A DNA stretch of 64,000 nt, from positions 124,001 through 188,000 of the forward strand of contig JADLHG010000009.1 of the NCBI GenBank assembly GCA_020848905.1, written 5' to 3'. A program made the translations under genes and the position numbers. Below the pieces are notes generated by a model, which was not told the origin of the DNA, made no database searches, and saw only the letters and a list, made by a program, of their open reading frames with translations. This document shows positions 61,053 through 64,000 of the stretch, piece after piece (the stretch's first letter is position 1; each line of letters begins with the position of its first letter). Source of the stretch: Deltaproteobacteria bacterium (GTDB lineage Bacteria > Myxococcota_A > Polyangia > GCA-2747355 > JADLHG01).

Positions 61053-62210
61053 CTACACGTCCTTGCAGCGACCGCCCGAGGTCCCCTTGGGGTCCTGCTC
61101 GCACGCGCCCTTGGTCGGCTCGGGGCACATCACCGCCGGGCAGCCCCACCAGCCCTTCTGCATCCCCTGCGCGCAGCCGAACTTCTTCCAGGCGTCCTGC
61201 GCCGGCTTCAGCTTGCTCGCGTCCTGCACGAAGGTCGGGCAGGGGCAGATGAGGTCGCTGTTCACCTTGGTCGTGCACTGGACCATGGTCACGAACGGGC
61301 TGCAGTTGCGCGCGGCCTGGAGCGCCTGTCCGTAGTCCTGATCGATCTGCGAGCACTTCTGCTGCCGCTCGACGTCGCAGCAGCTCTCGGCGGCCGCCGC
61401 CCCGGTGAGGGTCTTGCAGACGCCGTTCGCGTCGAGGTGCGCCCCCACGCACGACCCGCAGCTCGCGTAGGCCTTCTCGCAGTCGGCCTGATCCTGGAAG
61501 GCCTTGCCGCAGTCCTTACCCTTGCAGGAGCAGCCGCCCTGCCCGACGCAGGCCTTGCCGTTCCAGAAGTAGCCGATGAACATCTCGCACAGGCCCTCTC
61601 CCACCGCGTCCTGCGGCGTACACGCGCTCGGCTTGCACTGACAGATCTCGCAGCCGTTCTTGTCCTTGACGAAGCCGTTCGGGCAGTACATCTCGCACAT
61701 CGCCTGCCCGCAGGTGAAGCCCTTGTCGCGGCAGACGCCGCCGCCAGACGGGCTGGGCGTCCCGGGGGTGCCCGCATCGGAGAGCCATTCGCAGTCGCTG
61801 CGCTTCACGCATGCGGGCTCGAGGAGCGTGTTGCAGGCCTTGGGCTTCGCGTCGCACTTGGCCGCCTTGTCGGGACAGCAGTCGCCGTACCTCGCGCACT
61901 CCGCGTCGCACCAGCAGCCCGTCGGCGCCTGCTTGCCGCAGGAGCCCTCGCAGGTGAGGGGCTTGCGGTCGCAGACGGGTCCCTTGTCCTGGCAGCAGTC
62001 ACCGAACTTCACGCACTCCGCGTCGCACCAGCAGCCGGACGCGGCCTGCCCGCCGCAGACGCCTTTGCACGAGTTCGTACCGTCGGACTTGAGCTCCCCG
62101 CGCGTGATGCTTCCGCGCGCCGCGGGGTCGGGCTCCAGGCTCACTCTGCCGCAGCCATTCGACAGGACGCCGAGCAGCGTCACGAGGGTCAAGGTGTAGG
62201 TGCGTCCCAT
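61053..62210 (-). CDS. Cys-rich lipoprotein with two somatomedin-B-like domains
   Basis: A 385-residue lipoprotein (Cys20 after LLGVLSNG). Residues 48-80 and 87-119 are two near-identical somatomedin-B-like units (CGGQAASGCWCDAEC then FGDCCQDK; CGKQAPTGCWCDAEC then YGDCCPDK), each with eight Cys. Next come a Cys pair linker, an antistasin-like stretch (CEMYCPNGFVKDKNGCEICQC, here split around residue 180), and further Cys-rich parts to the end. SMB domains are mainly known from animal extracellular proteins, where they mediate protein binding; their presence in bacterial surface lipoproteins is less usual. ATG follows AAGGAGAGA. Convergent with the exporter operon. About 20 disulfides are possible, so it should act outside the cytoplasm. 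Confidence 0.82.
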   Translation of the reverse strand: MGRTYTLTLVTLLGVLSNGCGRVSLEPDPAARGSITRGELKSDGTNSCKGVCGGQAASGCWCDAECVKFGDCCQDKGPVCDRKPLTCEGSCGKQAPTGCWCDAECARYGDCCPDKAAKCDAKPKACNTLLEPACVKRSDCEWLSDAGTPGTPSPSGGGVCRDKGFTCGQAMCEMYCPNGFVKDKNGCEICQCKPSACTPQDAVGEGLCEMFIGYFWNGKACVGQGGCSCKGKDCGKAFQDQADCEKAYASCGSCVGAHLDANGVCKTLTGAAAAESCCDVERQQKCSQIDQDYGQALQAARNCSPFVTMVQCTTKVNSDLICPCPTFVQDASKLKPAQDAWKKFGCAQGMQKGWWGCPAVMCPEPTKGACEQDPKGTSGGRCKDV

Positions 62211-62302
62211 GGTCTCTCTCCTTGCCGCGCGCGGGGTGAAGGGCGACTGCGAAAGGCCGCGCGGCCTGCACCCTGTTCAATGTGCAGGGAGGCTCGGGCT
62301 GA

Positions 62303-63280
62303 TCACTCGCGCCGCAGCTTTTCCAGCCGGACCCGCAGGCGAGCCGCGCGATCGGTGCGCGGAAAACGACGGAGGAAGTCCCGCGCCAGGACGAGCGCCT
62401 GGTCGCGCCGACCCAGGCGCTCCTGCACGAGGACCCGATGGTAGTGGGCCTCCTCGGCGAAGAGCCCGGCCGGATAGGTCTCGAGGTAGCTCGCGAGCAG
62501 GGCGTCCGCTCGCCCGAGCTCTCCCGGGGCGCGCAGCGCGGCCAGGGCCCGACGCACCGTGCGCTCCTCCGCCGAGAGACGCTCGGCGGCGTCGGGAGGC
62601 GCGCAACTCGTGCGGCGTTCGCCGGCACCGAGCGACAGCGGAGCCCCCTGCGCCGGCGTCACCGACACGCGCCCTTCGCGGACCTCCACGCGCGTGCAGG
62701 GGCCATCCACCTCGACGGTGAAGCGGGTCCCGACCACCTGGACCTTCAGATGCTCGGTCTGCACGATGAAGGACTGCTCGGGGCCGAGCTTGTGCACGGC
62801 GAAGTCCACCTTCCCGGCCTCGATGGTGAGCGCAGCACGCTTCCATTCCGGGGAGCGCTCCCGAAGCGCGCTATGCGGGGCGAGCTCGAGCCGGTGTGGG
62901 CCGAGCGCGACGGCGAGCGACCGGGCGCCGGAGGTGAAGCGACGCGAGGCCGCGGGTGCCGGGCCTTCCGCCCCCCGAGGCGCAAGCGGTCGCGACGCGG
63001 GCGGTGGCGTGCGACGGACCGAAGCGGTCGCAACGGGCGCCGACGAGCCCTCGGGCCGCGCGCGTTCGAAGGCCGCGCGCAGAACGAAGCCCGCGAAGGC
63101 CGCGACGCCCGCGACGGCGAGCGCCAGGACCGGCAACCGGAGGCTCGTGTGCGGACGCTCCGTTCGCTCGAGCGCCCCCGAGACGATCCGGCGCAGCGCG
63201 GCCGGCGACGGCTGCGCGCCGGAGAGCTCGGCCAGCGGCGCCACGCGCGCCTCGTCTGTCGTCCGCGGGGGCGTCGTCAT
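62303..63280 (-). CDS. FecR-like anti-sigma/transducer protein
   Basis: Single-pass membrane protein of 325 aa. The N-terminal 45 residues are cytoplasmic and should contact the sigma factor; the transmembrane helix is LPVLALAVAGVAAFAGFVL (about 49-67). The periplasmic FecR domain shows ERSPEWKRAALTIEAGKVDF and SFIVQTEHLKVQVVGTRFTVEV (about 152-173). The last 90 residues are helical and tetratricopeptide-like (RADALLASYLETYPAGLFAEEA, ALVLARDFLRRFPRTDRA), as in several myxobacterial FecR-type proteins. ATG overlaps the stop of the ECF sigma gene (ATGA). No TonB receptor is seen in the window. Confidence 0.87.
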   Translation of the reverse strand: MTTPPRTTDEARVAPLAELSGAQPSPAALRRIVSGALERTERPHTSLRLPVLALAVAGVAAFAGFVLRAAFERARPEGSSAPVATASVRRTPPPASRPLAPRGAEGPAPAASRRFTSGARSLAVALGPHRLELAPHSALRERSPEWKRAALTIEAGKVDFAVHKLGPEQSFIVQTEHLKVQVVGTRFTVEVDGPCTRVEVREGRVSVTPAQGAPLSLGAGERRTSCAPPDAAERLSAEERTVRRALAALRAPGELGRADALLASYLETYPAGLFAEEAHYHRVLVQERLGRRDQALVLARDFLRRFPRTDRAARLRVRLEKLRRE

Positions 63281-63924
63281 GGCTTCCCCCACGAAAGGCC
63301 CGTGCAAGGTCCGTCGGCGTCGAGGTCCCAGCGCGCCCTGAAGGCCTCGCGCGCCAGGCGCAGGCGGCTCGCCACGGTGCCCGGCCGGAGCCCGAGGAGC
63401 TCGGCCGCTTCCTCGCGGGTGAAGCCTTCCAGATCCATGAGCAGGAGCACCTCGGCCTGCGCGGGCGGCAGGGCGGCCAGGCAGCGCCGCACCTCCAGCT
63501 CGCGACCGGCCTCGCGCGGGCTGTCGTGGCCGAAGGCGACCTCGTCGCAGAGCTCGGGGCTCGCGAACCAGCGGCGCCACCAGGTGAGCCGGCGGGCGTT
63601 CGCCACGACCCGGCGCGTGGTCTGGTAGAGCCAGCTCGTGAGCGCCTCCTCGGCGTGGCAGCGATCGATGCGGCGAGCGGCGATGGCCAAGACCTCCTGG
63701 GCCGCGTCCTCGGCCTCGGCGGGCCGGAGCCCGAGAAGCACGGCCCAGCGATAGACCTGGGGCGCGCGCTGTTGGAACAGCACCTCGAAGGCCCGGGCGT
63801 CGCCGGCCTGGCAGCGCGCCAGCAGGCTCGCCGGCGGCGCCTCGGACAGCCGAGAGGGTCCGTTCACCTTCTCCTCATGTGCGGAGAGGCGGGGATTGAT
63901 CACCGCGGCGAGGCGATCGCTCAT
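63277..63924 (-). CDS. ECF-type RNA polymerase sigma factor
   Basis: Extracytoplasmic-function sigma factor, 215 aa. Region 2: FEVLFQQRAPQVYRWAVLLGL, AEDAAQEVLAIAARR and ALTSWLYQTTRRVVANARR. Region 4: RRCLAALPPAQAEVLLLMDLEGFTREEAAELLGLRPGTVASRLRLAR (read in pieces), the -35-recognition helix-turn-helix. Typical length. ATG follows GGAGGCGGCC and overlaps the stop of an upstream gene. Translationally coupled to the FecR-like regulator downstream, so it is probably released by a surface signal; its target promoters are not identifiable here. Confidence 0.95.
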   Translation of the reverse strand: MSDRLAAVINPRLSAHEEKVNGPSRLSEAPPASLLARCQAGDARAFEVLFQQRAPQVYRWAVLLGLRPAEAEDAAQEVLAIAARRIDRCHAEEALTSWLYQTTRRVVANARRLTWWRRWFASPELCDEVAFGHDSPREAGRELEVRRCLAALPPAQAEVLLLMDLEGFTREEAAELLGLRPGTVASRLRLAREAFRARWDLDADGPCTGLSWGKP

Positions 63925-64000
63925 CGGCCGCCTCCGAAGGCCAGCGTCAGGACCGACTGGGTCGCGAGCCGGCTGAGCGGGGCCGAGGGGCCGCCGGGCA
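63921..64000 (-). CDS. C-terminal end of an upstream gene (partial)
   Basis: On the minus strand the frame from the window edge runs 26 codons and ends TGA overlapping the sigma factor ATG (ATGA). Readable end: SRLATQSVLTLAFGGGR. The alternating hydrophobic and small residues before the end could be a last outer-membrane beta-strand, but the piece is too short to name. The coupling to the sigma gene is the main evidence that it is coding. Confidence 0.45.
   Translation of the reverse strand, partial: PGGPSAPLSRLATQSVLTLAFGGGR

Overview
The window is GC-rich, roughly two thirds or more G+C by eye, and densely coded. Many genes start at GTG and many stop/start junctions overlap as ATGA. About a third of the genes encode lipoproteins or secreted proteins without a recognisable enzyme family. 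Several features point to a member of the Myxococcota (deltaproteobacterial, myxobacterial type): Asp-Ala-Gly linkers after lipoboxes, cysteine-rich repeat lipoproteins, a GltJ/AgmX-like protein (zinc ribbon, GYF, TonB-like C-terminus), FHA-GGDEF and PilZ proteins, and many sigma-54-type promoters. This is inference from gene content; no rRNA, tRNA or phylogenetic marker was used. I found no tRNA, rRNA, CRISPR array or prophage. The only mobile-type gene is a REP-associated (Y1) transposase at 37703-38482.

Layout. 1-2809: end of a polysaccharide/LPS O-acyltransferase and a glycosyltransferase. 2712-5834 (minus): a zinc-ribbon protein and a lipoprotein with seven 37-residue Cys repeats. 6156-12441: PilZ protein, P1/DmpA-type peptidase with a coupled SGNH lipoprotein, and unknown exported or membrane proteins. 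12536-20926: AidB-like acyl-CoA dehydrogenase, two unknown exported proteins, a single-chain 2-oxoacid dehydrogenase E1 (AceE type), and divergent arginine decarboxylase SpeA. 21199-29151: a lipoprotein island with three paralogues carrying 22-residue repeats, a propeller-like lipoprotein, a small basic exported protein, and a lipoprotein with a clan CD (caspase/legumain-type) His/Cys pair. 29176-33259 (minus): exported protein, MerR regulator, AarF/UbiB kinase, phasin-like protein. 33387-35287: zinc alcohol dehydrogenase related to 6-hydroxycyclohexene-carbonyl-CoA dehydrogenase, plus an SDR. 35306-37467 (minus): PIG-L deacetylase then galactokinase. 37703-48152: transposase, acyl-CoA dehydrogenase, M16 peptidase, lipoprotein, aldo/keto reductase, exported CheR-like protein, PAS-LuxR regulator, PilZ protein, exported protein. 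48184-53265: GltJ-like protein, uvrB, trmB. 53298-60836: FHA-GGDEF protein, two tiny peptide genes and a three-gene peptide exporter. 61053-64000 (minus): somatomedin-B-like lipoprotein and an ECF sigma/FecR pair.

Two things stand out. First, at 54390-54515 there are two tandem 15-codon genes, MKKKTKLKAGPAVFS and MKRKTSVRAGPRVQN. They are clearly related to each other and lie divergent to an HlyD / C39-peptidase ABC / second ABC exporter operon and upstream of a diguanylate cyclase gene. This looks like a very short secreted-peptide system with a dedicated exporter. Second, twelve sigma-54-like (-24/-12) promoters can be read across the window. Eleven precede genes for exported proteins and one precedes a PilZ gene, suggesting that much of the surface and secretome content here is under RpoN control.
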